From: JACVRW01 sp963765135
GTDB lineage: Bacteria; Actinomycetota; Thermoleophilia; Solirubrobacterales; Thermoleophilaceae
Direction: 5' to 3'
NCBI GenBank assembly: GCA_963765135.1
Contig: CAVXUX010000008.1
Span: 248,001-312,000, forward strand
DNA length: 64,000 bases
Under the pieces are notes generated by a model. That model searched no databases, was not told the DNA's origin, and saw only the letters and a program-made list of their open reading frames with translations. Positions 45,963-57,322 of the stretch are shown piece after piece. The position numbers were made by a program, and so were the translations under genes. Position 1 is the stretch's first letter; each line of letters opens with the position of its first letter.

Positions 45963-47242
45963 AGGAGACGCGCGTCCTGCTCGCCAACATCGACGAGCCC
46001 GACCTGCACACGATCGCCGTCTACGAGCGCCTCGGCGGGTACGCCTCGATGCGCAAGGCGCTGCTCGAGATGTCCCCCGAGGACGTGCTGCACGAGCTCG
46101 AGGAGTCGGGCCTGCGCGGGCGCGGCGGCGCCGGCTTCTCGATGGGCAAGAAGGCGTCGTTCATCCCCAAGGGCACGATGGACAAGTACCTCTGCTGCAA
46201 CGCCGACGAGTCCGAGCCAGGTGCGTTCAAGGACCGGCTGCTGATGCAGAAGAACCCGCACCTGCTGGTCGAGGGCTGCATCATCGGCTCGATCGCTGCC
46301 GGCGCCAACAAGGGCTTCATCTTCATCCGCGGCGAGTACTCGGTGCAGGCGGACATCCTCGACGCCGCGGTCGCGGAGGCCTACGAGAAGGGCTACCTGG
46401 GCGACGGCATCCTCGGGTCGCAGCACACGTTCGACCTCGTCGTCCACCGCGGCCAGGGCGCCTACATCTGCGGCGAGGAGACCGGCCTGCTCGACGCGCT
46501 CGAGGGCAAGCGAGGCAACCCGCGGCTCAAGCCTCCGTTCCCGGCCAACCAGGGCCTCTACCAGGGACCCACGCTGATCAACAACGTCGAGACGCTCTGC
46601 AACACGCCGATCATCGTCGAGCACGGCGCCGACTGGTACCGCAAGTTCGGCGAGGGCAACTCGACCGGCACCAAGCTCGTCTCCGTGTCCGGCAACGTGC
46701 AGCGCCCCGGTAACTTCGAGGTCGAGCTGGGGGTCACCGTGCGCGAGGTGATCTACGGGCTCGCCGGCGGTCCACCCGAGGGGCGCGACCTCAAGTGCTT
46801 CTTCCCCGGCGGGTCGTCCGCCCCGGTCCTGACCAAGGACCACCTCGACCTGCCGTTCACCTACGAGGCGATGGCCGAGGCCGGATCGATGCTCGGCACC
46901 GCCTCGGTGATCGTGGTCGACGACTCCCAGCCGCTCGTGCCGCTCGCCCTGCGACTGGCCGAGTTCTACCGCCACGAGTCCTGCGGCAAGTGCGTGCCCT
47001 GCCGTGAGGGCACCAACTGGACGGTGAAGATGCTCGAGCGCATCGACGAGGGCGAAGGCACCCCGATGGACCTCGACATCCTCGGACAGGTCCAGGGCAA
47101 CATCATCGGCAACTGCCTGTGCGTGCTGGGCGACTCGATGGCGATGCCGGTCGCCTCGATGCTCCAGTACTTCCGCCCCGAGTTCGAGCAGCACATGGAG
47201 GAGGCGCGCGCGAAGCGCGACCTGGCGGAGGCAGTGGCGTAG
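45959..47242 (+). CDS. nuoF: NADH-quinone oxidoreductase subunit F
   Basis: 427 residues from GTG 45959. NADH and FMN site GLRGRGGAGFSMGKKASFI, CNADESEPGAFKDR, GAYICGEETGLLDALEGK, and cluster N3 ESCGKCVPCREGTNWT with GNCLCVLGDSM. The electron entry point of complex I. Ends one base into nuoG. Confidence 0.97.
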   Translation: MKETRVLLANIDEPDLHTIAVYERLGGYASMRKALLEMSPEDVLHELEESGLRGRGGAGFSMGKKASFIPKGTMDKYLCCNADESEPGAFKDRLLMQKNPHLLVEGCIIGSIAAGANKGFIFIRGEYSVQADILDAAVAEAYEKGYLGDGILGSQHTFDLVVHRGQGAYICGEETGLLDALEGKRGNPRLKPPFPANQGLYQGPTLINNVETLCNTPIIVEHGADWYRKFGEGNSTGTKLVSVSGNVQRPGNFEVELGVTVREVIYGLAGGPPEGRDLKCFFPGGSSAPVLTKDHLDLPFTYEAMAEAGSMLGTASVIVVDDSQPLVPLALRLAEFYRHESCGKCVPCREGTNWTVKMLERIDEGEGTPMDLDILGQVQGNIIGNCLCVLGDSMAMPVASMLQYFRPEFEQHMEEARAKRDLAEAVA

Positions 47243-49681
47243 TGGCCCGGCCCGAGCCGAACTGGATCACGTTCGAGATCGACGGCAAGCAGGTGCGCGC
47301 GCCGGAGGGCTCGATGCTCGTCGACGCGGCCAAGCACGGTGACGTCGAGATCCCGTACTTCTGCTACGAGCCCAAGCTCGGCCACCCGGTGGGCGCCTGC
47401 CGCATGTGCCTGGTCGAGATCGAGGGCATCCCCAAGCTGCAGACCTCCTGCTCCACCGCGGTGCGCGACGGGATGGTGGTCAACACCACCTCGGACCGCG
47501 TGAAGCACGCCCAGGAGGCGATCGTCGAGTTCCTGCTCGTGAACCACCCGCTCGACTGCCCGGTCTGCGACAAGGGCGGCGAGTGCCCGCTCCAGGACAT
47601 CTCGTACGGCTGGGGCGGGGGCAGATCCCGCGTCGTCGATCCCAAGCGCCACTTCAAGAAGCCGCTCGAGCTGTCGCCGCTGGTCGCGATCGACCGCGAG
47701 CGCTGCATCCTCTGCTACCGCTGCGTGCGCTTCTCGCAGGAGGTGGCCGAGGACTACCAGCTCGTGTTCCTCGACCGCGGCGACCACACGTTCGTCGGCA
47801 CCCACGACGGCCGCCCCTACGTGGCGCCGTTCAGCGGCAACATCATCGAGCTGTGCCCGGTGGGCGCGCTCACCTCCACCGCGTACCGCTTCCGCGCGCG
47901 CCCGTGGGACATCGAGGGGTCGGGCACGGTCTGCACGATGTGCCCGTCGCAGTGCAACGTCGAGCTGACCGTGCGCGACGACGCCAAGGTCGTGCGCGTG
48001 CTCGCGCGCGACAACGAGGAGGTCGACGACGGCTGGCTCTGCGACAAGGGCCGCTTCGGCTACCAGGCGTTTGGCTCGCCCGAGCGGATCACCGCCCCGC
48101 TGGTGCGCGACGGCGGCTTCCTGCGCGAGGTGTCGTGGGAGCGGGCCTTGACGGAGGCGGCGCGGGCCTTGGAGCGGGCGGGCGAACGAACCGCCGCGCT
48201 GGTCGGCGGCTTTGCCACCAACGAAGAGGGCTTCCTGGTCCAGCACCTGATGCGCCAGGGGCTCGGCTCGCCCCACGTGGACTCGCGTGTGGCCGGGCGC
48301 CTCTCGGGTGCGCACGCCCGAGCGCTGGCCGCGCCCGCGCTGTCCGCGCGTGTCTCCGACATCGACCACGCCGACGCGATCCTCGTGCTCGACACCGAGC
48401 TCGTGGAGGAGGCGCCGATCCTCGACCTGCGCGTGCGCAAGGCGGTGCGCCGCAACGGCGCCCGCCTGGTGGTGGCGTCGGCGCGGCCGTCGACGCTCGA
48501 CCCCAACTCGGCCGCCGCGCTGCGCTTCGCGCCGGGCACGGCCGAGGCCGCGATCGGCGCCCTGGCGAGTGCGCTCGGCAGCCCGCGCGCCGGATCGCTC
48601 GACGAGCTGGCCGGGAAGGCGCGCGCCTCGGAAGGCTTCCGGGCGGGCTCGCCGGCCGGCGCCGCTCCCGCCTCGCCCGCCGACGCCGTGCGCGCGGTGG
48701 CCGACGTCGCTGCGCGACGCCGGCGACGTGGTCGTGATCTGGGGCGAGCGGGTCGGCGCGGCCGCAGACGCGCTCGAGGCGCTGCTCGCCCTCGCCGGTG
48801 CGCTCGGGATCGAGGGCAAGGACGAGTCGGGCCTGATCGAAGTGCCCGCCGGTACGAACGGCCGCGGCCTGCGAGAGGTCGGCTGCGTGCCCACGCTGGA
48901 GCCGGGCCTCAGGGACGCTTCGCCAGCCGATACCGCCGAGCCGAACACGCTGCTGCTGTTCGAGTCGAGCCTGCCCGAGTCCGCGCTTGCGGACGCGGCC
49001 GCCGTGGTGGCGTTCGCCCCGTTCCGCGACGAGGCGCTCGACGAGCACGCCGACGTGATCTTCCCCGCCGCCGTGTACGCCGAGAAGGAGGGCACCGTCA
49101 CCCACCCCGACGGCCGCCTCCAGCGCGTGCGCCAGGCGCTCGGGCATCCCGGTGAGTCGCGTGCCGGATGGTGGGTCCTGGCCGAGCTGTGCGAGCGCCT
49201 CGGCGCCGGCCTGGGGGTGCAGAGCGCCCCCGCCGTGACCGCCGCGCTCGCGGAGGCGGTGCCCTTCTACGCCGGGATCACGCTCGAGGAGATCGGCGGC
49301 CGCGGAGTGCGCTGGCAGGACCGCGAGGCAGCCACGGCGCTGGATCCCGGCGTGGTCTCGAGCGAAGCGCTCGCCGCCCCGCCGGCCGCTCCCGAGGGGC
49401 TGCGCGCGGGCGCGGCGTCCAGCTTCTGGGGCGGTCCGGAGACCGAGCACGCGGTGTCGCTGCGCTTCCTGGCCACGGGACCGCGGGTTGAGCTGTCGGT
49501 CGAGGATGCCCGCGCGGCGGGGGTCGACACCGGCGACGAGGTGCGGCTGTCGGCGGGCGGCGAGGCGGTGGTCGCCGTGGTCGCCGTTCGCACCGGAGTC
49601 GCCGCCGGCAGCCTGTTCCTCGCGGGCGCGCGCCTGCCCGACGGCGAGGTCGCCATCGAAGTGGCGGTGGCGGTCAGATGA
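47242..49681 (+). CDS. nuoG: NADH-quinone oxidoreductase subunit G
   Basis: About 812 residues from GTG 47242. N-terminal [2Fe-2S] ferredoxin domain (YFCYEPKLGHPVGACRMCLVE), His-ligated N5 (LLVNHPLDCPVCDKGGECPLQD), CILCYRCVRFSQEVAEDYQL (N4), the extra cluster N7 motif CTMCPSQCNVEL, and a molybdopterin-oxidoreductase-like C-terminal region. One apparent extra base near 48713 separates RAVADV from LRDAGDVVVIWGERVG. Confidence 0.93.
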
Positions 49682-50661
49682 TCGAGGGCACGCTCGTCAT
49701 GGTCGCCAAGTCGATCATCATCTTCGCGGTCTTCCTGCAGCTCGTGCCGATCGTCCTGCTGGGCGACCGCAAGCTGATGGGCCGCATGCAGTCGCGCATC
49801 GGCCCCAACCGGGTCGGCCCGCGCGGCGCCTTCCAGCCGATCGCCGACGTGCTCAAGCTGCTCTCCAAGGAGCAGTTCACGCCCGCCACGGCCGTCCCCT
49901 GGATGATGGCGATCGCGCCGGTGATCTCGGTGACGACCGCGGTGGCGACGATGGCGATCATCCCGTTCGGCCCCTACGACGTCTGGGGCGGCGGGTTCGG
50001 GCTCTACGGCATCGACGTGTCGATCGGGCTGCTCTACTTCTTCGCCTTCGGCTCGCTGGCGTTCTACGGCACGGTGCTGGGCGGCTGGTCGTCGGGATCG
50101 AAGTACTCGTTCCTGGGATCGATGCGCGCCGCCGCACAGCTGATCTCCTACGAGGTCGCGATGGGCCTGTCGCTGCTCGGCGTGGCGATGACCGCCGGCT
50201 CGCTCTCGCTCGTGGAGATCGTGGAGCAGCAGGACACGATCTGGTTCGTCGTGCCGCAGTTCGTCGGCTTCTGCATCTTCCTGGTGGCCGGCTTCGCCGA
50301 GACGGCCCGGGCGCCGTTCGACCTTCCCGAGGGCGACGCCGAGATCGTGGGCGGCTACAACACCGAGTACGGCGGGATGCGCTTCGGCTCGTACTTCATG
50401 GCCGAGTACATGGAGGTCCTGGTCATCTCGGGCATCGCCGCAACGTGCTTCTTCGGCGGCTGGCACGGTCCCGGCCCGGAGGCGCTGGCGCCCCTCTGGA
50501 TGCTGCTCAAGATCATGGCCGGGGCCGTCCTGTTCATCTGGGTGCGCGCCACCCTGCCGCGGCTGCGCTATGACCAGCTGATGTCGTTCGGCTGGAAGAT
50601 CCTGCTGCCGCTGGCGACCCTCAACGTCCTGGCAACCGCGATCGTATTGGTGGCGACATGA
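49678..50661 (+). CDS. nuoH: NADH-quinone oxidoreductase subunit H
   Basis: 327 residues. Eight spans; QSRIGPNRVGPRGAFQPIADVLKLLSKE and AGFAETARAPFDLPEGDAEIVGGYNTEYGG form the loops that line the quinone channel. Starts in the nuoG stop (ATGA). Confidence 0.97.
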   Translation: MIEGTLVMVAKSIIIFAVFLQLVPIVLLGDRKLMGRMQSRIGPNRVGPRGAFQPIADVLKLLSKEQFTPATAVPWMMAIAPVISVTTAVATMAIIPFGPYDVWGGGFGLYGIDVSIGLLYFFAFGSLAFYGTVLGGWSSGSKYSFLGSMRAAAQLISYEVAMGLSLLGVAMTAGSLSLVEIVEQQDTIWFVVPQFVGFCIFLVAGFAETARAPFDLPEGDAEIVGGYNTEYGGMRFGSYFMAEYMEVLVISGIAATCFFGGWHGPGPEALAPLWMLLKIMAGAVLFIWVRATLPRLRYDQLMSFGWKILLPLATLNVLATAIVLVAT

Positions 50662-51191
50662 CGACCGACTGGCAAGACGCCGCGGCCCCGATCAACCGCG
50701 GGCCGGAGCCCGGCGGGATCGGCGCCGTGTACCGGGTGTTCGGCGAGACGCTGCGCGGGCTGAAGACCACGCTCGGGCGGGTGGCCGAGGGCCACCACGT
50801 GATCCAGTACCCCGAGGAGAAGACGCCGGTCTACCCGCGCTTCCGCGGCCGCCACAAGCTGCACCGCTTCGAGGACACCGGGCTCGAGAAGTGCGTGGGC
50901 TGCTCGCTCTGCGCGGCGGCCTGCCCGGCCAAGTGCATCCGCGTCGTGGCGGCCGAGAACACGCCCGACCACCAGGTGTCCGCGGGTGAGCGCTACGCGG
51001 CGGTCTACGAGATCAACATCTCGCGCTGCATCTTCTGCGGCTACTGCGAGGTGGCCTGCCCGTTCGACGCGATCACGATGGGCAACGACTACGAGCTGTC
51101 CGACTACCACCGCTCCGATCTGATCTTCACGAAGGAGATGCTGCTCGCCGATCCCCCCGAGCACACGCCGCTGCGGCGCGAAGGGGAATAG
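50658..51191 (+). CDS. nuoI: NADH-quinone oxidoreductase subunit I
   Basis: 177 residues. Two ferredoxin-like [4Fe-4S] motifs for N6a and N6b: CVGCSLCAAACPAKCIRV and CIFCGYCEVACPFDAITM. Starts in the nuoH stop; 11 bp separate it from nuoJ, the only non-overlapping gap with a spacer in the operon. Confidence 0.97.
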   Translation: MTTDWQDAAAPINRGPEPGGIGAVYRVFGETLRGLKTTLGRVAEGHHVIQYPEEKTPVYPRFRGRHKLHRFEDTGLEKCVGCSLCAAACPAKCIRVVAAENTPDHQVSAGERYAAVYEINISRCIFCGYCEVACPFDAITMGNDYELSDYHRSDLIFTKEMLLADPPEHTPLRREGE

Positions 51192-51202
51192 AACACCGGG
51201 CC

Positions 51203-51808
51203 ATGTGGTTCGAGCAGGTCCTCTTCTTCCTCGCCGGCATCGGCGCGCTGGCGGGCGCGCTCGGCGTCGTCGTGCTGCGCAACCCGTTCTACTCGGTGCT
51301 GGCGCTGGTCACGCACCTGCTCGCCCTGGCGGTGCTGTTCCTGCTGCTGCACGCCGAGTTCATCGCCGCGGCGCAGGTGGTCGTCTACGCCGGCGCGGTG
51401 ATGGTGCTCTACATCTTCGTGGTCGCCTACATCGGCGGCTCCGATGAGCCGCTGCGCCCCGAGGGCGGGCTCATCAACGCCTTCGGCCCGCTGTTCGCGG
51501 CGGCCATCGGCGTGGAGCTGTGCATCGCGTTCATCGCGAGCGGGCTCGACGCGCTCGACACCCGCGGCGCCGACCTCGGCCCGGGCTTCGGCTCGCCCGG
51601 CGAGATCGGGCAGCTGCTGCTGACCCGCTTCCTGGTCCCGTTCGAGGCGGCCTCCTACCTGCTGCTGGTGGCGGCCGTGGGCGCCGTCGTGCTGGCCCGC
51701 CGCCGGCGCGGCCTCGAGGAGGTCGAGATCGGCGCCCTCGAGGAGGTCGGCGCGCCGCCCGGCCGCCGCGAGCCGCCAGCCGAGACCACGCTCGAGGTCA
51801 GGGTCTAA
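51203..51808 (+). CDS. nuoJ: NADH-quinone oxidoreductase subunit J
   Basis: 201 residues, five spans; the conserved TM3 AEFIAAAQVVVYAGAVMVLYIFVV (pi-bulge helix) is present. A 40-residue charged C-terminal tail follows the last span. Confidence 0.95.
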   Translation: MWFEQVLFFLAGIGALAGALGVVVLRNPFYSVLALVTHLLALAVLFLLLHAEFIAAAQVVVYAGAVMVLYIFVVAYIGGSDEPLRPEGGLINAFGPLFAAAIGVELCIAFIASGLDALDTRGADLGPGFGSPGEIGQLLLTRFLVPFEAASYLLLVAAVGAVVLARRRRGLEEVEIGALEEVGAPPGRREPPAETTLEVRV

Positions 51809-52108
51809 GTGGACGTCGTCTGGTTCCTCGTCCTGTCGGCCTTCATCTTCGTGATCGGTGCCGGCGGCGTGCTCACCCGCCGCAACCCGCTGGTCGTGCT
51901 GCTCTGCCTCGAGCTGATGCTGAACGCCGGCAACCTGGCGCTGGTCGCCTTCTCGCGCATGCACGGCGGCCAGGCGGGTCAGGTGTTCGCGCTGATCGTG
52001 ATGGTGATCGCCGCCTGCGAGGTCGTGATCGGCCTCGGGATCATCGTCGCGATGTACCGCAACCGGCTCCCGATCGACGTCGACGAGATGTCGGAGCTGC
52101 GCGGGTGA
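51809..52108 (+). CDS. nuoK: NADH-quinone oxidoreductase subunit K
   Basis: 99 residues from GTG 51809, directly abutting nuoJ. Three spans with membrane glutamates in LLCLELMLNAGNLALVAFS and AACEVVIGLGIIVAMYR, both needed for proton translocation. Confidence 0.96.
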   Translation: MDVVWFLVLSAFIFVIGAGGVLTRRNPLVVLLCLELMLNAGNLALVAFSRMHGGQAGQVFALIVMVIAACEVVIGLGIIVAMYRNRLPIDVDEMSELRG

Positions 52109-54124
52109 GCGCCACTTCGTACGGCTGGCTGATCCTGGCGTTCCCGCTGGCCGGCACGCTCCTGATCGGCTTCGGCTGGCTGCGTCCCGGCGGGCTGCCG
52201 GCGCGGCTCCCGGGTTGGATCGCGAGCGGCGCGATCCTGGGCGCCTTCCTCTCCTCGATCGGCGCGCTCGTAAAGCTGCAGGACCAGCCCGAGGACGCAC
52301 GGTCGCTGGTCGACTCGGCCTGGACCTACGCGTCGACGGGCGACTTCAAGGTCGACGTGGCGATCCTCGTCGACCCGCTGGCGGTGTTCATGTGCCTGGT
52401 GGTCAGCGGCGTGTCGTTCCTGATCCACGTCTACTCGATCGCCTACATGGGCGGCGATCGCGGCTACACGCGCTACTTCGCCTACCTCAACTACTTCGTC
52501 TTCTCGATGCTGCTGCTGGTGCTGGCGGCCAACTTCGTGCTGCTGATCGTCGGCTGGGCGTTCGTCGGCGCGGCCTCCTACCTGCTGATCTCGTACTGGT
52601 ACCGGCGCCAGACCGCCACCAGCGCCGGGATCAAGGCGTTCGTGATCAACGTGATCGGCGACGTCGGCCTCGTGGTGGCGGCGTTCCTGGTGTTCGACAA
52701 GACGGGGGCGCTCGACTACGCGGGCATCTTCGGCCAGGCCGACAGTGCCTTCAGCCACAACGACGGCACGCTCGTGGCCGCGTGCCTGCTGATCCTGGTC
52801 GGCGCGTTCGCCAAGTCCGCGCAGCTGCCGCTGCACACCTGGCTCCCCGACGCGATGGAAGGACCGACTCCGGTCTCGGCCCTGATCCACGCGGCCACGA
52901 TGGTCACCGCGGGCGTGTACCTGATCGCCCGCATGCACCCGCTCTTCGAGCAGGCCCCGACGGCCGCCGACGTGAGCGCGATCATCGGCACCGCGACGCT
53001 CGTGTTCGCGGCCACCGTGGCGCTGGCCGTGACCGACCTCAAACGGACGATCGCCTACAGCACGATCAGCCAGATCGGCTACATGGTGCTCGGCGTGTCG
53101 GTGTTCGCGTACGCGTCCGGGATGTTCCACCTGATGACGCACGCCTTCTTCAAGGCGCTGCTGTTCATGGGCGCCGGCTCGGTGATCAGCGCCATGGGCG
53201 GCATCCAGGACATGGACCGCATGGGCGGCTTTCGCAAGGCGATGCCGTTCACGTTCGCCGCGTTCCTGTGCGGCGCGCTCGCGCTCGCCGCGTTCCCGTT
53301 CACGTCCGGCTTCTTCTCGAAGGACGAGATCCTCGCGTTCACCTTCGAGCGCGGCGGCTGGTACGTGGTCGCTCGCGATCGCCGGCTACGTGGGCGCGGC
53401 GCTGACCGCCTTCTACGCCTTCCGCATGGTCTTCCGCGTCTTCTGGGGACCGCCGGTGGAGGAGGCGCGCGAGCTCGAGCAGGGCCACCTCGCTCACCAT
53501 CCGCCCGCCAACCCGGCGAGCGGCGAGGCCGAGGACACCGACGTCGGCTTCCCGGCCGAGGAGCATCACATCGCCGAGCGCGAGTGGCCGATGCGGGCCG
53601 CGATGGGACCGCTGGCGGTGCTCGCACTGCTGGCCGGCTTCGTCCAGGTCCCGGGCGTGACCGACATGATCGAGAAGTTCCTCGAGCCGACCTTCGCCGA
53701 CTCGCACTTCCACGAGGCGGCCCCCAGCGACAGCGCCGAGTGGGTCGGCCTGGCGATCGGCGGCCTGATCTCGATCGGCGGCATCACGGCCGCGTACTTC
53801 GCCTACGTGCGCCGGCGCGGGGTCACGCTCCAGCTGCGCGACCGCTTCGGGCACGTGCACGCCTTCCTCGTCAACAAGTGGTACTTCGACGAGCTGTTCG
53901 AGGCCGTCTTCGTGCGGCCGGTGGCGACCGCCGGAGGCTTTGGCCGCGCCGTGATCGAGACCCGCTTCGTGCAGGACTTCCTGGTGGGCGGCGCGGTCGG
54001 CATCGTGCGGGTCGGAACCGGCATCGCGCGCTCGATCCAGACCGGCTACCTGCGCGCCTACGCCCTGCTGCTGCTGTTCGGCGTGGCCCTGCTCGTCCTC
54101 TACTTCCTACTGGCCAGCTCGTGA
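52105..54124 (+). CDS. nuoL: NADH-quinone oxidoreductase subunit L
   Basis: About 672 residues from GTG 52105. Antiporter-like subunit with GAFAKSAQLPLHTWLPDAMEGPTPVSALIHAATMVTAGVYLI and LKRTIAYSTISQIGYMVLG; the C-terminal lateral helix is encoded after one apparent extra base near 53370 (GGWYVV to LAIAGYVGAALTAFYAFRM). Confidence 0.94.
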
Positions 54125-55611
54125 CCATCCACCTCTCGATCGTGCTGTTCCTGCCGCTCGTCACCGGGCTGCTCGGTGCGTTCCTGCCGCGCGAGATGGC
54201 GCGCTGGGCGGTGCTGGCCGGGTCCATCGCGGTGCTGCTCTACACGGTCGTGCTGCTGGTCGACTTCGACGCCGGCGGCGGGCTCCAGTACGTGACCGAC
54301 GACGAGTGGATCTCCGAGCTCGGCATCCGCTACCAGCTCGGCGTCAGCGGCCTCAACCTGTTCATGATCGCGCTGACCGCGATCGCGTGGGTGCCGTGCA
54401 CGCTGGTGGCGGCGTTCCGCGAGCACGACCGCCCCAAGCAGTTCTTCTTCTGGCTGGCACTGGGCGAGACGGCAGTGCTGGGCGCCTTCATGGCGCAGGA
54501 CCTGGCGCTGTTCATCGTCTTCTTCGACCTGATGCTGATCCCGTTCTACTTCATGATCGGCGGCTGGGGCAGCGGCGACCGCGTGCGCGCCACCACCAAG
54601 TTCGTGATCTACACGCTGGCCGGCTCGCTGCTGATGCTCGCGGCGGCGGTGGCGCTGGGCGTGCTGTCGACCCCGGACGGCGGCGAGATCTCCTTCTCGC
54701 TCGCCGAGCTGCAGCAGCGCTCGGTCTCGCAGGGCACGCAGGAGTGGATCGTGCTGCTGTTCGCGCTGGCGTTCTTCGTCAAGGCGCCGCTGTTCCCGCT
54801 GCACGGCTGGGTGCCCGAGACCTACCGGTCGTCGCCGATCGTCACGATCGCGCTGCTCGGCGGGGTGCTCTCGAAGGTCGGCGTCTACGGCTTCCTGGCG
54901 ATCGTGCTGCCGATCATGCCCGAGGGCGCCCAGCACTGGCAGGAGCTGTTCATCGTCGTGGCGGTCTTCTCGATCCTGTACGGGTCGATCCTCGCCTTCT
55001 CGCAGGACAACGTGCGGCTGGTGGTCGCCTACTCGTCGATCGCCCAGATGGGCTTCATCGTGCTGGGCATCTTCGCCCTGGAGGACAAGGGCGCCCAGGG
55101 CGCGCTGCTCCAGATGCTCAACCACGGCCTCGTCGTCGTGCCGCTGTTCCTGATCATCGGCGTGATCGCCGTGCGGGCGGGCGGCAGCGAGTCGCTCTCG
55201 GAGCTGGGCGGCATGGCGTTCCGAGCGCCGGTGCTGGCGACGCTGTTCCTGATCGTCGCGTTCGCGACGCTGGCGATGCCGGGCTCGGCCAACTTCGTCG
55301 GCGAGCTGCTGGTGCTGTTCGGGACGTTCGAGGACAACCTCGTCTATGGCCTGGTGGCGAGCGTCGGCGTGGTGCTGGCCGCGATCTACACGATCCGGGT
55401 GTTCCAGCGCACGATGCACAACCGCCCCGGGCCCGCCGTCGAGTCGCGTGAGATCGACGCGCTGAACCTGGCGGCGGTGGCGCCGCTGGTGGCGGTGATC
55501 GTGGCGCTCGGGGTGTACCCGAACTTCGTGGTGCACCGGACGGAGAAGGCGACGACCGCCGCCATCTCGGAGGCCAGCGCGCCGCACGTCGAGGTCTCGG
55601 TGATCAAGTGA
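54121..55611 (+). CDS. nuoM: NADH-quinone oxidoreductase subunit M
   Basis: 496 residues from GTG 54121, unbroken. FFVKAPLFPLHGWVPETYRSSPIVTIALLGGVLSKVGVYGF and NVRLVVAYSSIAQMGFIVLGI are the antiporter-like proton channel motifs. Overlaps nuoL and nuoN by 4 bp. Confidence 0.97.
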   Translation: MTIHLSIVLFLPLVTGLLGAFLPREMARWAVLAGSIAVLLYTVVLLVDFDAGGGLQYVTDDEWISELGIRYQLGVSGLNLFMIALTAIAWVPCTLVAAFREHDRPKQFFFWLALGETAVLGAFMAQDLALFIVFFDLMLIPFYFMIGGWGSGDRVRATTKFVIYTLAGSLLMLAAAVALGVLSTPDGGEISFSLAELQQRSVSQGTQEWIVLLFALAFFVKAPLFPLHGWVPETYRSSPIVTIALLGGVLSKVGVYGFLAIVLPIMPEGAQHWQELFIVVAVFSILYGSILAFSQDNVRLVVAYSSIAQMGFIVLGIFALEDKGAQGALLQMLNHGLVVVPLFLIIGVIAVRAGGSESLSELGGMAFRAPVLATLFLIVAFATLAMPGSANFVGELLVLFGTFEDNLVYGLVASVGVVLAAIYTIRVFQRTMHNRPGPAVESREIDALNLAAVAPLVAVIVALGVYPNFVVHRTEKATTAAISEASAPHVEVSVIK

Positions 55612-57151
55612 CGATCCCGCTCGCCGACATCCAGGCCCCGGTCATCGACTACAAGGAGCTGTCGCCGCTGATGGCGACGGTGGGCGGCTCGATCGTCGTG
55701 CTGATGGTCGGCCTGTTCCGTGGGCGCGCGGTCCAGACCCTGCTGGTCCCCGCGCTCACCAAGATCTCGCTCGTCACGGCGATGGGCCTGACGATCTGGA
55801 TCTGGGAGCCGGGCGTGCGCAAGCCGATCCTCGAGGGATCGCTGACGGTCGACACCCTGGCCCTGGGCATCGCGATGCTCGTCTATGTCGCGGGGCTCGT
55901 GTGCGTGGCGCTCTCGTGGCGCGCCGAGGCGGCCCGGGAAGCCGGGCACGGCGAGTACCACTCGATGCTGCTCGGCTCGATCAGCGGCATGGTCGCTGCT
56001 CGCGCAGGCGTCCGATCTGATCACGCGTCTTCGTCGGGCTCGAGCTCCTCTCGATCCCGCTCTACGTGCTGTGCGCCACCGAGCTGCGCCGCCGCACCTC
56101 GCTCGAATCCGGGCTCAAGTACCTGGTGATCGGGTCGGTCGGGTCGGCGACGCTGCTCTACGGGCTGGCCCTGATCTACGGCGCCACCGGGGCGATGCAG
56201 TTCGACTCGATCGCCTCCGCGCTGTCGAGCGACCAGGTTTCCGTGTCCGACCCGCTGCTGCTGACCGGCATCGCCCTGATCGTCACCGGGCTCGCCTTCA
56301 AGGCGTCGGTGGCGCCTTTCCACCAGTGGACGCCAGACGTCTACCAGGGAGCGCCCACGCCGATCACGACGTTCATGGCGGTGGCGACCAAGGCGGCGGC
56401 GTTTGCGATCGCGCTGAGGCTGTTCGACCACGCGCTCGGGCTGGCGCAGCTCGACTGGGGCCCGGCCCTGGCGGGGCTCGCAACGGCCACGATCGTGATC
56501 GGCAACGTCGGGGCGCTGGCCCAGCGCTCGCTGAAGCGGCTGCTGGCGTGGTCGAGCGTGGCCCAGGCCGGCTACCTGCTGGCCGGCGTCGTGGTCGGCT
56601 CGACGCTCGGCCTGCAGGCGACGGTCTTCTACCTGGCCGTCTACCTGCTCATGAACGTCGCCGCGTTCGCGGTGGTGGTCGCGCGCGAGCGCGTGTCCGA
56701 GCACGGCGACGACCTCGCCTCGTTCGAGAACCTCGGCCAGACCCAGCCGTGGCTGGCGTGGCCGATGACGATCGCGATGCTGTCGCTGGCCGGCGTGCCC
56801 GCGACGGCGGGGTTCATCGGGAAGTTCTATTTGATCGACGCGACGGTCTCGGGCGACTACGCGTGGCTGGGGATCGTGATCGTGGTCGGAGCGGTGGTGT
56901 CGTTCGCCTACTACCTGCGGGTGATCGCGGTGATGTGGATGGGCGGGTACGAGGTCGAGCTGCCAACCGTGCCGCCGCGGACGGTCAAGCCGGTATCCGG
57001 CTGGTCCCCCGAGGCCGACCTGCGCGCCCAGCCCGAGGTGGCCGTGATCGCGATCGCCTTCGCGGCCGCAACGATCCTGTTCGGCGTATGGCCCGACCCG
57101 CTGTTCGACGCGGCCCGCGACGTGGGCACGGCGATCTCGGGCCTGCGCTAG
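55608..57151 (+). CDS. nuoN: NADH-quinone oxidoreductase subunit N
   Basis: About 514 residues from GTG 55608. SISGMV, then LLAQASDLIT, then VFVGLELLSIPLYVLCATELRRRTSLE are joined across two apparent extra bases near 55994 and 56023; the rest, including FKASVAPFHQWTPDVYQGAPTPITTFMAVATKAAAF, is intact. Last gene of the operon. Confidence 0.93.
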
Positions 57152-57170
57152 CTGGGCCCCGGGCCGGGCT

Positions 57171-57280
57171 AACTGCAGCAACCAGGCCGGGGCGACTCGC
57201 GAGTGTGGGCCCTGGAATGCGGATATATCCCGGGAAGTAGGGCCCACACTCGGTTCGGCCCGCCCTTTAATGCTGCAGTT
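57171..57280. repeat. Nested inverted repeats between nuoN and the acyl-CoA ligase
   Basis: Outer pair AACTGCAGCA (57171-57180) and TGCTGCAGTT (57271-57280), perfect over 10 bp. Inner pair CGAGTGTGGGCCCT (57200-57213) and AGGGCCCACACTCG (57239-57252), perfect over 14 bp. In its 25-nt loop is GGATATATCC (57221-57230), a perfect palindrome. It could end the nuo transcript, be an operator for the ligase 43 bp further on, or be a small mobile remnant. Confidence 0.7.
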
Positions 57281-57322
57281 GGCCGCGTTACGCTGCCCGA
57301 CAGCAATCGAGGGGGAGCACGA

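Noticed and set aside
46966..49101. A 711-codon minus-strand frame opposite nuoF/nuoG
   Set aside because: Antisense shadow of conserved complex I subunits, no recognisable motif.
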